This document shows positions 1-10,482 of a DNA stretch of 64,000 nt, in pieces (position 1 is the first letter of the stretch; each line of letters opens with the position of its first letter). Origin of the DNA: Pseudomonas sp. PDM16. GTDB taxonomy: Bacteria; Pseudomonadota; Gammaproteobacteria; Pseudomonadales; Pseudomonadaceae. The notes beneath the pieces are model-generated. The model saw only the letters and a program-made list of their open reading frames with translations. It ran no database searches and was not told where the DNA came from. Position numbers and translations under genes: made by a program. The DNA is taken from positions 124,001 to 188,000 of the forward strand of contig NZ_JACVAM010000003.1 in the NCBI RefSeq assembly GCF_014851865.1, given 5' to 3'.

Positions 1-304
1 GATGCAGGAAGTGGATCGCACTGTGCACCACATGCAGGACGAAGCAGCCAACTTCCCCGATCCGGCAGATCGTGCCAGCCAGGAAGAAGAATTCAGCCTG
101 GAACTGCGAGCTCGCGACCGCGAGCGCAAGCTGATCAAGAAGATCGACGAGACACTGCAGCTGATCGAGGACAACGAGTACGGCTGGTGTGACTCCTGCG
201 GTGTCGAGATCGGCATTCGCCGCTTGGAGGCCCGCCCGACCGCGACCCTGTGCATCGACTGCAAGACGCTGGCGGAAATCAAGGAAAAGCAACTCGGTTC
301 CTGA
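1..304 (+). CDS. dksA: RNA polymerase-binding transcription factor DksA (3' part)
   Basis: Only the C-terminal 100 or so residues are present; DksA is about 147 residues, so the N-terminal third lies outside the window. The visible part has the end of the coiled-coil hairpin followed by the four-cysteine zinc finger, seen as CDSC and CIDC 18 residues apart, and the family ending LAEIKEKQ. DksA binds the RNA polymerase secondary channel and works with ppGpp to control rRNA and amino-acid promoters. It lies directly upstream of gluQ, the usual gammaproteobacterial order, with a terminator-like hairpin between them. Confidence 0.96.
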   Translation, partial: MQEVDRTVHHMQDEAANFPDPADRASQEEEFSLELRARDRERKLIKKIDETLQLIEDNEYGWCDSCGVEIGIRRLEARPTATLCIDCKTLAEIKEKQLGS

Positions 305-310
305 TTCCGA

Positions 311-341
311 ACGGGGCGCCAAGGCGCCCCGTTTCATTTTT
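311..341 (+). terminator. dksA terminator
   Basis: A perfect 10-bp inverted repeat (ACGGGGCGCC at 311-320, complement at 323-332) with a 2-base spacer is followed by a T-rich stretch. It lies just past the dksA stop and fits a Rho-independent terminator. Confidence 0.7.
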
Positions 342-400
342 GGCGCCCCATCGCTCCGGTATCGGCGCACCAAGGTGGATAGCAACACAGCTTCGCGCTC

Positions 401-1288
401 ATGAAAGACGCCTCCTATATAGGGCGCTTCGCGCCTACTCCCAGCGGATACCTGCATTTCGGCTCGCTAGTCGCAGCGCTAGCGTCCTACCTGGACGCCC
501 GCAGCATTGGTGGCAAGTGGCTTCTGCGCATGGAGGACCTCGACCCTCCGCGGGAAGTCCAGGGTGCGCAGGATGCCATTCTGCACACGCTGGAGGCTTA
601 TGGTTTCGAGTGGGATGGCGAGCTGGCACGACAGAGCGCACGCCACGCGGAATACGCCGCGCTGATCGAGCGCCTGTTCAGCCAGGGAATGGCCTATGCC
701 TGTATCTGCTCGCGCAAGCAGCTTGAGGGTTCCGGCGGCATCTATCCCGGTACCTGCCGCGACGCCGGCCATTGCGCCGATGGCGCCGCCATCCGCCTGC
801 GAGTGCCATCGCTGGAATATCGCTTCATCGACCGCGTGCAAGGTGAGTTTCGCCAGCATCTCGGTCGTGAGGTGGGCGACTTCGTCATCCAGCGCCGCGA
901 CGGCCTGTTCGCCTATCAACTGGCCGTAGTGCTGGATGATGCCTGGCAGGGAGTGACCGACGTAGTTCGCGGCGCGGACCTGCTCGACTCCACGCCGCGC
1001 CAGCTGTATCTGCAGGATCTACTGGGGTTACCTCAGCCGCGCTACCTCCACGTCCCCCTGATCATTCAGCCCGACGGCCATAAGCTGGGCAAGAGCTACC
1101 GCTCCCCACCGCTACCACCCGACCAGGCATCCCCTTTGCTGACCCGTGCCCTGCGAGCACTCGGCCAGCAACCTCCCGCCGAACTGGCGCACATCACTCC
1201 CAGAGAAGCGCTGGCGTGGGGCATCGCCCATTGGGAGGCGGAACGAATCCCTCGCTGCCGAACACTGGCCGAAGCCCAGCTTCGCTGA
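401..1288 (+). CDS. gluQ: glutamyl-Q tRNA(Asp) synthetase
   Basis: This 295-residue protein is a GluRS catalytic core without the anticodon-binding domain. The family attaches glutamate to the queuosine base of tRNA(Asp). The class I signatures appear as HFGS (residues 19-22, the HIGH equivalent) and KLGKS (the KMSKS equivalent). Cys101, Cys103, Tyr115 and Cys119 fall where the zinc ligands of E. coli YadB are found. Its position between dksA and cbrA is the standard Pseudomonas arrangement. The length matches the family. Confidence 0.95.
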   Translation: MKDASYIGRFAPTPSGYLHFGSLVAALASYLDARSIGGKWLLRMEDLDPPREVQGAQDAILHTLEAYGFEWDGELARQSARHAEYAALIERLFSQGMAYACICSRKQLEGSGGIYPGTCRDAGHCADGAAIRLRVPSLEYRFIDRVQGEFRQHLGREVGDFVIQRRDGLFAYQLAVVLDDAWQGVTDVVRGADLLDSTPRQLYLQDLLGLPQPRYLHVPLIIQPDGHKLGKSYRSPPLPPDQASPLLTRALRALGQQPPAELAHITPREALAWGIAHWEAERIPRCRTLAEAQLR

Positions 1289-1419
1289 GGCGCCAACACT
1301 GGCACAACCGTTTGCCTGGCTGCATACCCTTCGATATCCGGCCATCCCAAACACACCCGGGAACTTCCCCGACACGGTGAGCTCCCGTACCATCGGCCCA
1401 TCCCCTTCGGACCCGATCT

Positions 1420-1596
1420 ATGTATATCTACCGACTGGTGCTGATCCTGGTAGTGGGCATCTACCTGTTCTCGCCCGCCATCATGGACTGGTGGATCGAC
1501 GCCAATGGCGCCTGGTATCGACCCTACCTGCTATGGCTGATCCTTATCGTCGTCACCCTAATCCTGCAGAGCCAGCGCGATGCCGACGAGCTTTGA
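1420..1596 (+). CDS. small two-helix membrane protein overlapping cbrA
   Basis: This 58-residue frame begins MYIYRLVLILVVGIY and has two hydrophobic segments, about residues 4-22 and 35-50, joined by an acidic, Trp-rich loop. Its last 17 bases overlap the cbrA start, so the two genes are probably translationally coupled. A small gene in this position has, as I recall, been called cbrX in pseudomonads. No catalytic motif is present. An accessory role in CbrA expression or membrane insertion is inference from the overlap. The Shine-Dalgarno is weak (CGGA), and the start is chosen from the ATG opening the hydrophobic segment. Confidence 0.75.
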   Translation: MYIYRLVLILVVGIYLFSPAIMDWWIDANGAWYRPYLLWLILIVVTLILQSQRDADEL

Positions 1597-4534
1597 CCTC
1601 AGCCAGCTGATCCTAATCAGCTCCGGCTATCTGTTGTTGCTGTTTGGTGTTGCCTGGATCAGCGAGCGCGGCCTGATCCCACGCTGGGTCATCCGCCACC
1701 CGCTGGTCTACACCCTGTCGCTCGGCGTCTATGCCAGCGCCTGGGCGTTCTACGGCACGGTCGGCCTGGCCTACCAGTATGGTTTCGGCTTTCTCGCGAG
1801 CTATCTCGGCGTCACGGGGGCCTTCCTGTTGGCGCCGGTGCTGCTCTACCCGATCCTGCGCATCACCCGTACCTATCAGTTGTCGTCGCTAGCCGATCTG
1901 TTCGCTTTCCGCTTCCGCAGTACCTGGGCCGGAGTGCTGACGACCCTGTTCATGCTGATCGGCCTGCTTCCACTACTGGCACTACAGATCCAGGCAGTGG
2001 CCGACTCCATCGGCATCCTCACCCGCGAGCCGCTGCAGGACCGCTTCGCCCTTGGCTTCTGCGCCCTGATCACCCTCTTCACCATCCTCTTCGGTGCGCG
2101 CCACATCGCCACCCGAGAGAAGCACGAGGGGCTGGTGTTCGCCATCGCGTTCGAATCGGTGATCAAGCTGATCGCTCTTGGCGGCATCGGACTCTACGCC
2201 CTCTACGGCGTGTTCGGAGGTCCCGGCGAACTGGAGCAATGGCTGCAGCAGAACCAGAGCGCGCTGGCGGACCTGCACACGCCGCTACAGGAGGGGCCGT
2301 GGCGGACCCTGCTGCTGGTGTTCTTTGCCTCGGCCATCGTCATGCCGCACATGTATCACATGACCTTCACCGAGAACCTCAACCCGCGGGCCATCGTCAG
2401 CGCCAGCTGGGGCCTGCCGCTGCTCCTGCTACTGATGAGCCTGGCAGTGCCATTGGTGCTGTGGGCCAGCCTGAAGATAGGCGCCACCACCAACCCCGAG
2501 TACTTCACCCTGGGCCTGGGCCTGGCCATGGGTAATCGCGAGCTGGCGCTGCTGGCCTACGTCGGCGGCCTGTCGGCCTCCAGTGGGCTGATCATCGTCA
2601 GCACCCTGGCGCTGTCTGGCATGGCCCTCAACCACCTGGTGCTACCGCTTTACCAACCGCCAGCCGAAGGCAACATCTATCGCTGGCTGAAGTGGACGCG
2701 CCGCGGCCTGATCCTGGCCATCATCGCCGCGGCCTATGGCTTCTATTTATTGCTCGGCGCCGAACAGGACCTGGCCAACCTCGGCATCGTCGCCTTCGTC
2801 GCCACCCTGCAGTTCCTCCCCGGCGTGCTCTCGGTGCTGTACTGGCCCACGGCCAACCATCGCGGCTTCATCGCAGGCCTCCTCGCCGGCATCGTCGTCT
2901 GGGCGGTGAGCATGCTGGTGCCACTGGTCAGCAACCTGCAGGGCGTGCACCTGCCGTGGTTCGACATCGTCTACGTGCTCGACGAGAACAGCTGGCACCT
3001 GGCCGCCGTCGGCTCGCTGGCCGCCAACGTGCTGGTATTCACCCTGGTGTCGCTGTTCAGCGAGGCCAGTGACGAAGAGAGGAGCGCGGCCGAGGCCTGC
3101 ACCGTCGACAACGTGCGCCGCCCACAGCGTCGCGAACTGCTGGCGGGTTCACCCCAGGAGTTCGCCGCCGAACTGGCCAAGCCGCTCGGCGCCGTCACCG
3201 CGCAGAAGGAAGTGGAGCGGGCGCTGCGCGACCTGCATCTGCCGTTCGACGAGCGCCGCCCCTATGCCCTGCGCCGCCTGCGTGATCGGGTCGAGGCCAA
3301 TCTGTCGGGCCTGATGGGCCCCAGCGTAGCCCAGGACATGGTGGAAACCTTCCTGCCCTACAAATCCGGCAGCGAAGCCTACATCAGCGAGGACATCCAC
3401 TTCATCGAGAGCCGGCTGGAGGACTATCAGTCGCGCCTCACCGGCCTCGCTGCGGAGCTCGACGCCCTGCGCCGCTTCCATCGCCAGACGCTGCAGGAAC
3501 TGCCGATGGGCGTGTGTTCGCTGGCCAAGGACCAGGAAGTGTTGATGTGGAACCGCGCCATGGAGGAGCTGACCGACATCAGCGCACAACAGGTGGTCGG
3601 CTCGCGCCTGACCAGCCTGGAGGAACCCTGGCGCAGCCTGCTGCAGGACTTCATCGAACAGGACGAAGAGCACCAGCACAAGCAGCACCTGGCCCTGGAT
3701 GGCGAAGTGCGCTGGCTCAACCTGCACAAGGCCGCGATCGACGAGCCCCTAGCGCCCGGCAATACCGGCCTGGTGCTATTGGTCGAGGACGTCACCGAAA
3801 CCCGCGTGCTGGAAGATCAACTGGTGCACTCCGAGCGCCTGGCCAGCATCGGTCGCCTCGCCGCTGGCGTGGCCCACGAGATCGGCAACCCGGTCACCGG
3901 CATCGCCTGCCTGGCGCAGAACCTGCGCGAGGAACGCGAGGATGACGAGGAAGTGGCCGAGCTGAGCACGCAGATCATCGATCAGACCAAGCGCATCTCG
4001 CGGATCGTCCAGTCACTGATGAACTTCGCCCACGCCGGCCAGCAGCAGCGCGCCGAGTACCCGGTGAGCCTGGCCGACGTGGCTCAGGACGCCATCGGCC
4101 TGCTGTCGCTGAACCGCAACAGCACCGAAGTGCAGTTCTTCAATCTGTGCGATCCCGACCACCTGGCCAAGGGCGACCCCCAGCGCCTGGCCCAGGTGCT
4201 GATCAATCTGCTTTCCAATGCCCGTGACGCCTCCCCGTCCGGTGGCGCGATCCGCGTCACCAGCGAGGCCACCGAACAGAGTGTCGAGCTGGTAGTCGAG
4301 GACGAAGGCACAGGCATTCCGCAGGCAATCATGGACCGCCTGTTCGAGCCCTTCTTCACCACCAAGGATCCAGGCAAGGGCACCGGTTTGGGGCTCGCGC
4401 TGGTCTATTCGATCGTGGAAGAGCATTATGGACAGATCACCATCGACAGCCCGGCCGACCCGGAACGCCAGCGCGGAACCCGATTCCGCGTTACCCTGCC
4501 GCGTTATGTCGAAGCGACGTCCGTAGCGACCTGA
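1580..4534 (+). CDS. cbrA: sensor histidine kinase CbrA with SLC5 transporter domain
   Basis: This 984-residue protein has an N-terminal sodium/solute-symporter (SLC5) domain of about 13 membrane segments over roughly the first 500 residues. A linker, a PAS-like region (about 620-740), a HisKA domain and a HATPase domain follow. The phospho-accepting histidine is His766 in GVAHEIGNP. The N box (LINLLSNARDAS) lies near 873 and the G boxes (DEGTGIP, GTGLGLAL) near 907-940. CbrA and CbrB set the carbon/nitrogen balance and, through CrcZ, catabolite repression. The start lies inside the preceding small gene, and cbrB follows 72 bases downstream. Confidence 0.97.
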   Translation: MPTSFDLSQLILISSGYLLLLFGVAWISERGLIPRWVIRHPLVYTLSLGVYASAWAFYGTVGLAYQYGFGFLASYLGVTGAFLLAPVLLYPILRITRTYQLSSLADLFAFRFRSTWAGVLTTLFMLIGLLPLLALQIQAVADSIGILTREPLQDRFALGFCALITLFTILFGARHIATREKHEGLVFAIAFESVIKLIALGGIGLYALYGVFGGPGELEQWLQQNQSALADLHTPLQEGPWRTLLLVFFASAIVMPHMYHMTFTENLNPRAIVSASWGLPLLLLLMSLAVPLVLWASLKIGATTNPEYFTLGLGLAMGNRELALLAYVGGLSASSGLIIVSTLALSGMALNHLVLPLYQPPAEGNIYRWLKWTRRGLILAIIAAAYGFYLLLGAEQDLANLGIVAFVATLQFLPGVLSVLYWPTANHRGFIAGLLAGIVVWAVSMLVPLVSNLQGVHLPWFDIVYVLDENSWHLAAVGSLAANVLVFTLVSLFSEASDEERSAAEACTVDNVRRPQRRELLAGSPQEFAAELAKPLGAVTAQKEVERALRDLHLPFDERRPYALRRLRDRVEANLSGLMGPSVAQDMVETFLPYKSGSEAYISEDIHFIESRLEDYQSRLTGLAAELDALRRFHRQTLQELPMGVCSLAKDQEVLMWNRAMEELTDISAQQVVGSRLTSLEEPWRSLLQDFIEQDEEHQHKQHLALDGEVRWLNLHKAAIDEPLAPGNTGLVLLVEDVTETRVLEDQLVHSERLASIGRLAAGVAHEIGNPVTGIACLAQNLREEREDDEEVAELSTQIIDQTKRISRIVQSLMNFAHAGQQQRAEYPVSLADVAQDAIGLLSLNRNSTEVQFFNLCDPDHLAKGDPQRLAQVLINLLSNARDASPSGGAIRVTSEATEQSVELVVEDEGTGIPQAIMDRLFEPFFTTKDPGKGTGLGLALVYSIVEEHYGQITIDSPADPERQRGTRFRVTLPRYVEATSVAT

Positions 4535-4606
4535 GTAGTGACCTAGAACCGCCGAGAGCCCGTACAGCGTGCCCCACGCGGTTCGGAGACCGTCGAGAGA
4601 GAATCA

Positions 4607-6019
<1,413 letters not shown>

Positions 6020-6055
6020 GTCGGCGACAGGAGAGGAGCCACTTGGTTCCCCAGC

Positions 6056-6083
6056 TGTTACCCCAGATCAACATCACGTAACA
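6056..6083 (+). promoter_or_regulatory. CbrB-type upstream activation palindrome for crcZ
   Basis: TGTTAC at 6056-6061 and GTAACA at 6078-6083 form a perfect inverted repeat with 16 bases between. From memory, CbrB sites upstream of crcZ have TGTTAC/GTAACA half-sites. It ends about 100 bp before the sigma-54 promoter, a normal enhancer distance, and touches the cbrB terminator stem. Confidence 0.75.
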
Positions 6084-6120
6084 AAGCCGGGTTCATCGGT
6101 AACGAGAACCCGGCTTTTTT
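6083..6120 (+). terminator. cbrB terminator
   Basis: AAAGCCGGGTTC (6083-6094) pairs with its perfect complement at 6106-6117 around an 11-base loop and continues into a T run. It separates cbrB from crcZ. Confidence 0.88.
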
Positions 6121-6179
6121 GTGCCCAAGGATTGAAGCCTAAAAACATAACTCATTGAAAAATAAGTAAATTTAAAAAC

Positions 6180-6195
6180 TGGCACGACATCTGCT
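6180..6195 (+). promoter_or_regulatory. sigma-54 promoter of crcZ
   Basis: TGGCACGACATCTGCT matches the -24/-12 consensus TGGCACG-N4-TTGCW with one change (C for T at the first base of the -12 element). The GG at 6181 and GC at 6193 have the required spacing. Transcription should begin near 6205-6207. Confidence 0.88.
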
Positions 6196-6205
6196 TTATC
6201 TCTGG

Positions 6206-6565
6206 CACAACAACAATAAAAACGCTTGAAACCTCAATAACAAAAACAATACGAAACGGCTCTAGCACAACAAAAACAACAACGCGGAGGCGCAGCTAAC
6301 TGATTCTTTTGGAAAAGATTTGCCTCTGGGGCTCGCCCCATGACCAGGCCGAGAACAACAAAAACTGCACTAAAGCAGCGCCTGCACTGGTTGGATCACG
6401 GAAAGATTTTGGCAATATCAGCATTCAAAGCAATCCGTTTGCTCCTGGTACCCGAATTGGGATACCTCAAACGGGCCTACAACAAAAACAACAGGCCCGA
6501 CACAATAATAAAAACAAAGCACGCACCTATTTGGGGGGGAGCCTCGGCTCCCCCAGTAGCTTTAC
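6206..6565 (+). ncRNA. crcZ: CrcZ regulatory RNA (Hfq/Crc decoy)
   Basis: A roughly 360-nt non-coding stretch follows the sigma-54 promoter and ends at a GC hairpin. It contains six A-rich motifs of the AAnAAnAA type: 6209-6222, 6236-6249, 6269-6282, 6354-6364, 6481-6491 and 6504-6515. CrcZ soaks up Hfq (with Crc) through such motifs and so relieves repression of catabolic mRNAs when poor carbon sources activate CbrAB. The position between cbrB and pcnB is the conserved one. The ends are estimated from the promoter and terminator. Short reading frames across this stretch are not credible genes. Confidence 0.93.
6535..6556 (+). terminator. crcZ terminator hairpin
   Basis: GGGGGAGCC (6535-6543) pairs perfectly with GGCTCCCCC (6546-6554) over a 2-base spacer. 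The T tract that follows is weak and pyrimidine-mixed, so the exact RNA end is uncertain. Confidence 0.65.
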
Positions 6566-6682
6566 CTCTCTTCCCTTCCCCAGCCTGCCTTCTCCACCAT
6601 TCTCCTTGCCAATGCTAGAATCCGCGCCAATCGTGCGGTTACCGGCGTTTCCGGCCGCTTATCCCTGCAAACAGTGCCTCCC

Positions 6683-8095
6683 ATGCTGAAAAAGCTGTTC
6701 AAGTCCCTCCGTTCACCGCTATCGCTCAAGCGCCAAGCTCGCCCTCGCAGCACGCCAGAAGTTCTGGGCCCCCGCCAGCATTCGCTGCAGCGCGGCCAGT
6801 TCAGCCGTAACGCGGTGAACGTGGTGGATCGCCTGCAGAAGGCCGGTTATCAGGCTTACCTGGTCGGCGGTTGCGTGCGCGACCTGCTGATCGGCGTACA
6901 GCCCAAGGACTTCGATGTGGCCACCAGCGCCACCCCCGAACAGGTGCGCGCCGAGTTCCGCAATGCCCGGGTGATCGGCCGCCGCTTCAAGCTGGCCCAT
7001 GTGCACTTCGGCCGTGAGATCATCGAGGTCGCCACTTTCCGCAGCAATCACCCGCAGGGCGACGACGAGGAAGACAGCCATCTGTCCTCGCGCAACGAGA
7101 GCGGGCGTATTCTGCGCGACAACGTCTACGGCACCCAGGAGAGTGATGCCCAGCGCCGCGACTTCACCATCAACGCCCTGTACTTCGATATCAGCGGCGA
7201 ACGCGTGCTCGACTACGCCCATGGCGTGCACGACATCCGCAACCGCCTGATTCGCCTGATCGGCGATCCCGAGCAGCGCTATCTGGAAGACCCGGTGCGC
7301 ATGCTGCGCGCCGTGCGCTTCGCCGCGAAGCTGGGTTTCGAGATCGAGAACCACAGCGCCGCACCGATCCGCCGCCTGGCACCCATGCTGCGCGACATAC
7401 CCTCGGCTCGTCTGTTCGACGAGGTGCTCAAGCTGTTCCTCGCGGGTCACGCCGAGCGCACCTTCGAACTGCTGGTCGAATATGACCTGTTCGCTCCGCT
7501 GTTTCCGGCCAGTGCCAAGGCGCTGGAGCACAACCCCGAATATACCGGCAACCTGATCCGCCAGGCCCTGGGCAACACCGACGAGCGCATTGCCCTGGGC
7601 AAGCCGGTGACTCCTGCCTTCCTCTTCGCCGCCCTGCTCTGGCCAGCCATTCCGGCTCGTGCAGCGCAGCTGCAGGCACGCGGCATGCCCCCGATCCCGG
7701 CCATGCAGGAAGCCGCGCACGACCTGATCGTCGAGCAGTGCAAGCGCATTGCCATTCCCAAGCGCTTCACCATCCCGATCCGCGAGATCTGGGACATGCA
7801 GGAGCGCCTGCCGCGCCGCCAGGGCAAGCGCGCCGATCTACTGCTGGAGAACCCACGTTTCCGCGCCGGCTACGACTTCCTGCTGCTGCGCGAGGACGCC
7901 GGCGAGCAGACCGACGGCCTCGGCGACTGGTGGACTGACTACCAGGACGCCAGCGACAGTGAGCGCCGCGCAATGATCCGCGACCTCGGCAATCGCCAGG
8001 AAGAAGGCGGTGAAGGCGCGCCGGCACGCAAGCGTCGCCGCGGTGGGCGCAACCGCCGTCGCGGCCCACGCAACGACGCGCCGGCCAGCGAATAG
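6683..8095 (+). CDS. pcnB: poly(A) polymerase I
   Basis: This 470-residue protein adds 3' poly(A) tails that mark RNAs for decay. The class II nucleotidyltransferase signature is clear: Gly62-Gly63 in YLVGGCVRD and the metal-binding pair Asp76/Asp78 in KDFDVAT. The head and neck domains follow, and the C terminus is Arg-rich, as in bacterial PAPs. The ATG giving MLKKLFKSL is chosen by family resemblance; a GTG 9 bases upstream is the alternative. No good Shine-Dalgarno is visible. folK begins 3 bases after the stop. Confidence 0.93.
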   Translation: MLKKLFKSLRSPLSLKRQARPRSTPEVLGPRQHSLQRGQFSRNAVNVVDRLQKAGYQAYLVGGCVRDLLIGVQPKDFDVATSATPEQVRAEFRNARVIGRRFKLAHVHFGREIIEVATFRSNHPQGDDEEDSHLSSRNESGRILRDNVYGTQESDAQRRDFTINALYFDISGERVLDYAHGVHDIRNRLIRLIGDPEQRYLEDPVRMLRAVRFAAKLGFEIENHSAAPIRRLAPMLRDIPSARLFDEVLKLFLAGHAERTFELLVEYDLFAPLFPASAKALEHNPEYTGNLIRQALGNTDERIALGKPVTPAFLFAALLWPAIPARAAQLQARGMPPIPAMQEAAHDLIVEQCKRIAIPKRFTIPIREIWDMQERLPRRQGKRADLLLENPRFRAGYDFLLLREDAGEQTDGLGDWWTDYQDASDSERRAMIRDLGNRQEEGGEGAPARKRRRGGRNRRRGPRNDAPASE

Positions 8096-8098
8096 GCC

Positions 8099-8584
8099 GT
8101 GGAAAGGGTTTACATCGGCCTCGGTAGCAACCTGGCCGAGCCACGCCAGCAGATCGAGGCGGCACTCGCCGCCATCGCCTCGCTACCGGGAAGCTGCCTG
8201 GCCGCCACCTCCTCCTTCTATGCCAGCGATCCGCTGGGCCCAGCCGACCAGCCACGCTACGTCAACGCCGTGGCTGCATTGGATACCGAGCTGGCGCCGC
8301 TGCAACTGCTCGACGCCCTGCAGCTCATCGAACTGGAACAGGGTCGAGTACGCAAGGCCGAGCGCTGGGGCCCGCGCACCCTGGACCTGGATATCCTGCT
8401 GTTCGGCGGCCGCTCACTCACCTGTGAGCGCCTGACTGTTCCCCACTACCACATGCATGCCCGCGCCTTCGTGCTCTACCCGTTGGCCGAGATAGCTCCG
8501 CAGCTGCAACTGCCCGATGGGCGCCTTCTGGACGAGCTGCTCGCCGCCTGCCCTTACGAGGGCCTGGAGCGACTTGCTGGCTGA
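8099..8584 (+). CDS. folK: 2-amino-4-hydroxy-6-hydroxymethyldihydropteridine pyrophosphokinase
   Basis: This 161-residue HPPK makes the pterin diphosphate used by dihydropteroate synthase in folate synthesis. The N-terminal YIGLGSNL motif is present, as is the metal-binding signature GPRTLDLDILLF with Asp96 and Asp98 matching E. coli Asp95/Asp97. Translation starts at a GTG three bases after pcnB, so the two are probably co-transcribed. The length is normal for the family. Confidence 0.95.
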   Translation: MERVYIGLGSNLAEPRQQIEAALAAIASLPGSCLAATSSFYASDPLGPADQPRYVNAVAALDTELAPLQLLDALQLIELEQGRVRKAERWGPRTLDLDILLFGGRSLTCERLTVPHYHMHARAFVLYPLAEIAPQLQLPDGRLLDELLAACPYEGLERLAG

Positions 8585-8629
8585 TCGTCTGGCGCGGGTA
8601 ACGCCGTAACAGACCGGTAACACCCGCGA

Positions 8630-8658
8630 TTGACTTCATGCCCCCCCATCGGGACTAT
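8630..8658 (+). promoter_or_regulatory. candidate sigma-70 promoter of panBC
   Basis: TTGACT (8630-8635) and GACTAT (8653-8658) are separated by 17 bases, about 100 bases before the panB start, in the folK-panB gap. The -35 is a 5/6 match and the -10 is weaker. Confidence 0.45.
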
Positions 8659-8757
8659 AGGCGTCCCGTTGCCCCGAGGCGGTGCAGACAGCGCCGCCCT
8701 AGAAGCCGAGAAGCTGCCACAAGCATCGCAATCCGGCCCGCTGATGAGGAATCTCCC

Positions 8758-9558
8758 ATGCCTGATGTAACCGTAAGCACCCTGCTGGGCCTGAAGCAGA
8801 AGGGCGAGAAGATCGCCATGCTGACCGCCTATGACGCCACCCTCGCCCAGGCAGCCTGCCAGGCCGGTGTGGAAGTGCTGCTGGTGGGAGACTCCCTGGG
8901 CATGGTCCTTCAGGGCCACGACAGCACCCTGCCGGTATCGCTCGCCGACATGGCCTACCACACTGCCTCGGTGAAGCGTGGTAACCAGGGTGCGCTGATC
9001 CTCGCCGACCTGCCGTTTATGGCCTACGCCACCCCTGAGCAGACCTTCGCCAGCAGCGCTGTGCTGATGCAGGCCGGCGCTCATATGATCAAACTTGAGG
9101 GCGCCAGCTGGCTGGCCGAGCCGATCCGCCAACTGGCCGAGCGCGGCGTACCGGTATGCGCACATCTGGGACTGACTCCACAGGCGGTCAACGTATTCGG
9201 TGGCTACAAGGTACAGGGTCGCGGTGAAGCCGCTGCCCGCCAGCTACGTGCCGATGCCATGGCCCTGGAACAGGCCGGCACCGCCATGCTGTTGCTCGAA
9301 TGCGTCCCCAGCGAGCTGGCCGCCGAGATCAGCCAATCGGTGAAGATTCCGGTGATCGGTATCGGCGCAGGCTCAGCCACCGACGGCCAGGTACTGGTGA
9401 TGCATGACATGCTTGGCCTGTCGCTGACCGGCCGCGCGCCGAAGTTCGTGAAGAACTTCATGGAAGGCCAACCGAACATCCAGGCGGCCTTCGCCGCCTA
9501 CGTGCGTGCAGTGAAGGACGTCAGCTTCCCCGCCGAGGAGCACGGTTTCTCCGCATGA
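8758..9558 (+). CDS. panB: 3-methyl-2-oxobutanoate hydroxymethyltransferase
   Basis: This 266-residue protein catalyses the first committed step of pantothenate synthesis: methylene-tetrahydrofolate plus 2-ketoisovalerate gives ketopantoate. The Mg-binding motif VGDSLGM has Asp45 at the expected position. The catalytic Glu region [11 protein letters not shown] and the [11 protein letters not shown] loop are present. The start follows a GAGGA Shine-Dalgarno. Longer upstream readings lack family similarity. The stop overlaps panC in an ATGA junction. Confidence 0.97.
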   Translation: MPDVTVSTLLGLKQKGEKIAMLTAYDATLAQAACQAGVEVLLVGDSLGMVLQGHDSTLPVSLADMAYHTASVKRGNQGALILADLPFMAYATPEQTFASSAVLMQAGAHMIKLEGASWLAEPIRQLAERGVPVCAHLGLTPQAVNVFGGYKVQGRGEAAARQLRADAMALEQAGTAMLLLECVPSELAAEISQSVKIPVIGIGAGSATDGQVLVMHDMLGLSLTGRAPKFVKNFMEGQPNIQAAFAAYVRAVKDVSFPAEEHGFSA

Positions 9559-10403
9559 ACACCGTCAAGACCGTACTGGAACTGCGCGCCGCCGTGGCGC
9601 GCGCACGCGGCGAAGGCAAGCGCATCGCCTTCGTACCAACCATGGGCAACCTGCACGAGGGCCACGTTGCATTGGTGGAGAAGGCCGGACAGCGCGCCGA
9701 CTTCGTGGTCGCCAGCATCTTCGTCAACCCGCTGCAGTTCGGTCCCAATGAGGATCTGGCCAAGTATCCGCGCACACTCGCTGCCGACCAGGACAAGCTG
9801 GTGGCAGCCGGTTGCCACCTGTTGTTCCACCCAGAGGTGGAAGAGATGTATCCCAACGGCCAGGCAGGCCAAACCCGCGTCGGCGTTCCTGGCGTCTCCG
9901 AGGGCCTATGCGGCGCCAGCCGCCCAGGCCATTTCGAGGGCGTGGCCACGGTAGTGACCAAACTGTTCAACATGGTCCAGCCCGACATCGCCGTATTCGG
10001 CGAGAAGGACTTCCAACAGCTGGCGGTGATCCGCACCCTGGTGCGCGACCTGAACATGCCTATTCAGATTATCGGCGAGCCGACCGTACGTGCCGAGGAT
10101 GGTCTGGCACTGTCTTCGCGTAACGGCTACCTGAGCGCCGAGCAACGCGCAGCTGCCCCGGCCCTGCATCACACGCTGCAGCAGCTGGCCGATGCCATCC
10201 ACGACGGCGACCGCCAGTTCGCCCAACTGATCGAGCGCGGCCAGGCCAGCCTGCTGAGCGCCGGCTTCCGCCCGGACTATCTGGAAATTCGTGAAGCAAT
10301 GAGCCTGCGCCCGGCAAAGGCGGACGACAGGCATCTGGTGATACTCGGTGCAGCCTTCATAGGCAACACACGCCTGATCGACAACCTGGCCTTCGACCTG
10401 TAA
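9555..10403 (+). CDS. panC: pantothenate synthetase
   Basis: This 282-residue enzyme is an ATP-dependent ligase joining pantoate to beta-alanine. The [10 protein letters not shown] segment carries the HIGH-type motif at residues 34-37, and GEKDFQQL and SSRNGYLS are further family signatures. The start codon overlaps the panB stop by 4 bases, indicating coupled translation. Confidence 0.97.
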   Translation: MNTVKTVLELRAAVARARGEGKRIAFVPTMGNLHEGHVALVEKAGQRADFVVASIFVNPLQFGPNEDLAKYPRTLAADQDKLVAAGCHLLFHPEVEEMYPNGQAGQTRVGVPGVSEGLCGASRPGHFEGVATVVTKLFNMVQPDIAVFGEKDFQQLAVIRTLVRDLNMPIQIIGEPTVRAEDGLALSSRNGYLSAEQRAAAPALHHTLQQLADAIHDGDRQFAQLIERGQASLLSAGFRPDYLEIREAMSLRPAKADDRHLVILGAAFIGNTRLIDNLAFDL

Positions 10404-10422
10404 CCCGCAAATCGTCTGTATT

Positions 10423-10440
10423 GAACCCCTCCGGGGGTTC
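10423..10440 (+). other. GC hairpin in the panC-panD gap
   Basis: GAACCCC (10423-10429) pairs with GGGGTTC (10434-10440) over a 4-base loop, just after panC. No T tract follows. It could be a processing or attenuation hairpin before panD. Confidence 0.45.
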
Positions 10441-10482
10441 GGGCACACTCTGCCGCCGCCGTATTCCGAGAGGGAAGTAGTC

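Noticed and set aside
6309..6689. Plus-strand frame of 126 codons across crcZ
   Set aside because: Lies in the CrcZ RNA and its terminator; Lys/Asn-rich because of the CAA repeats, and no ribosome site.
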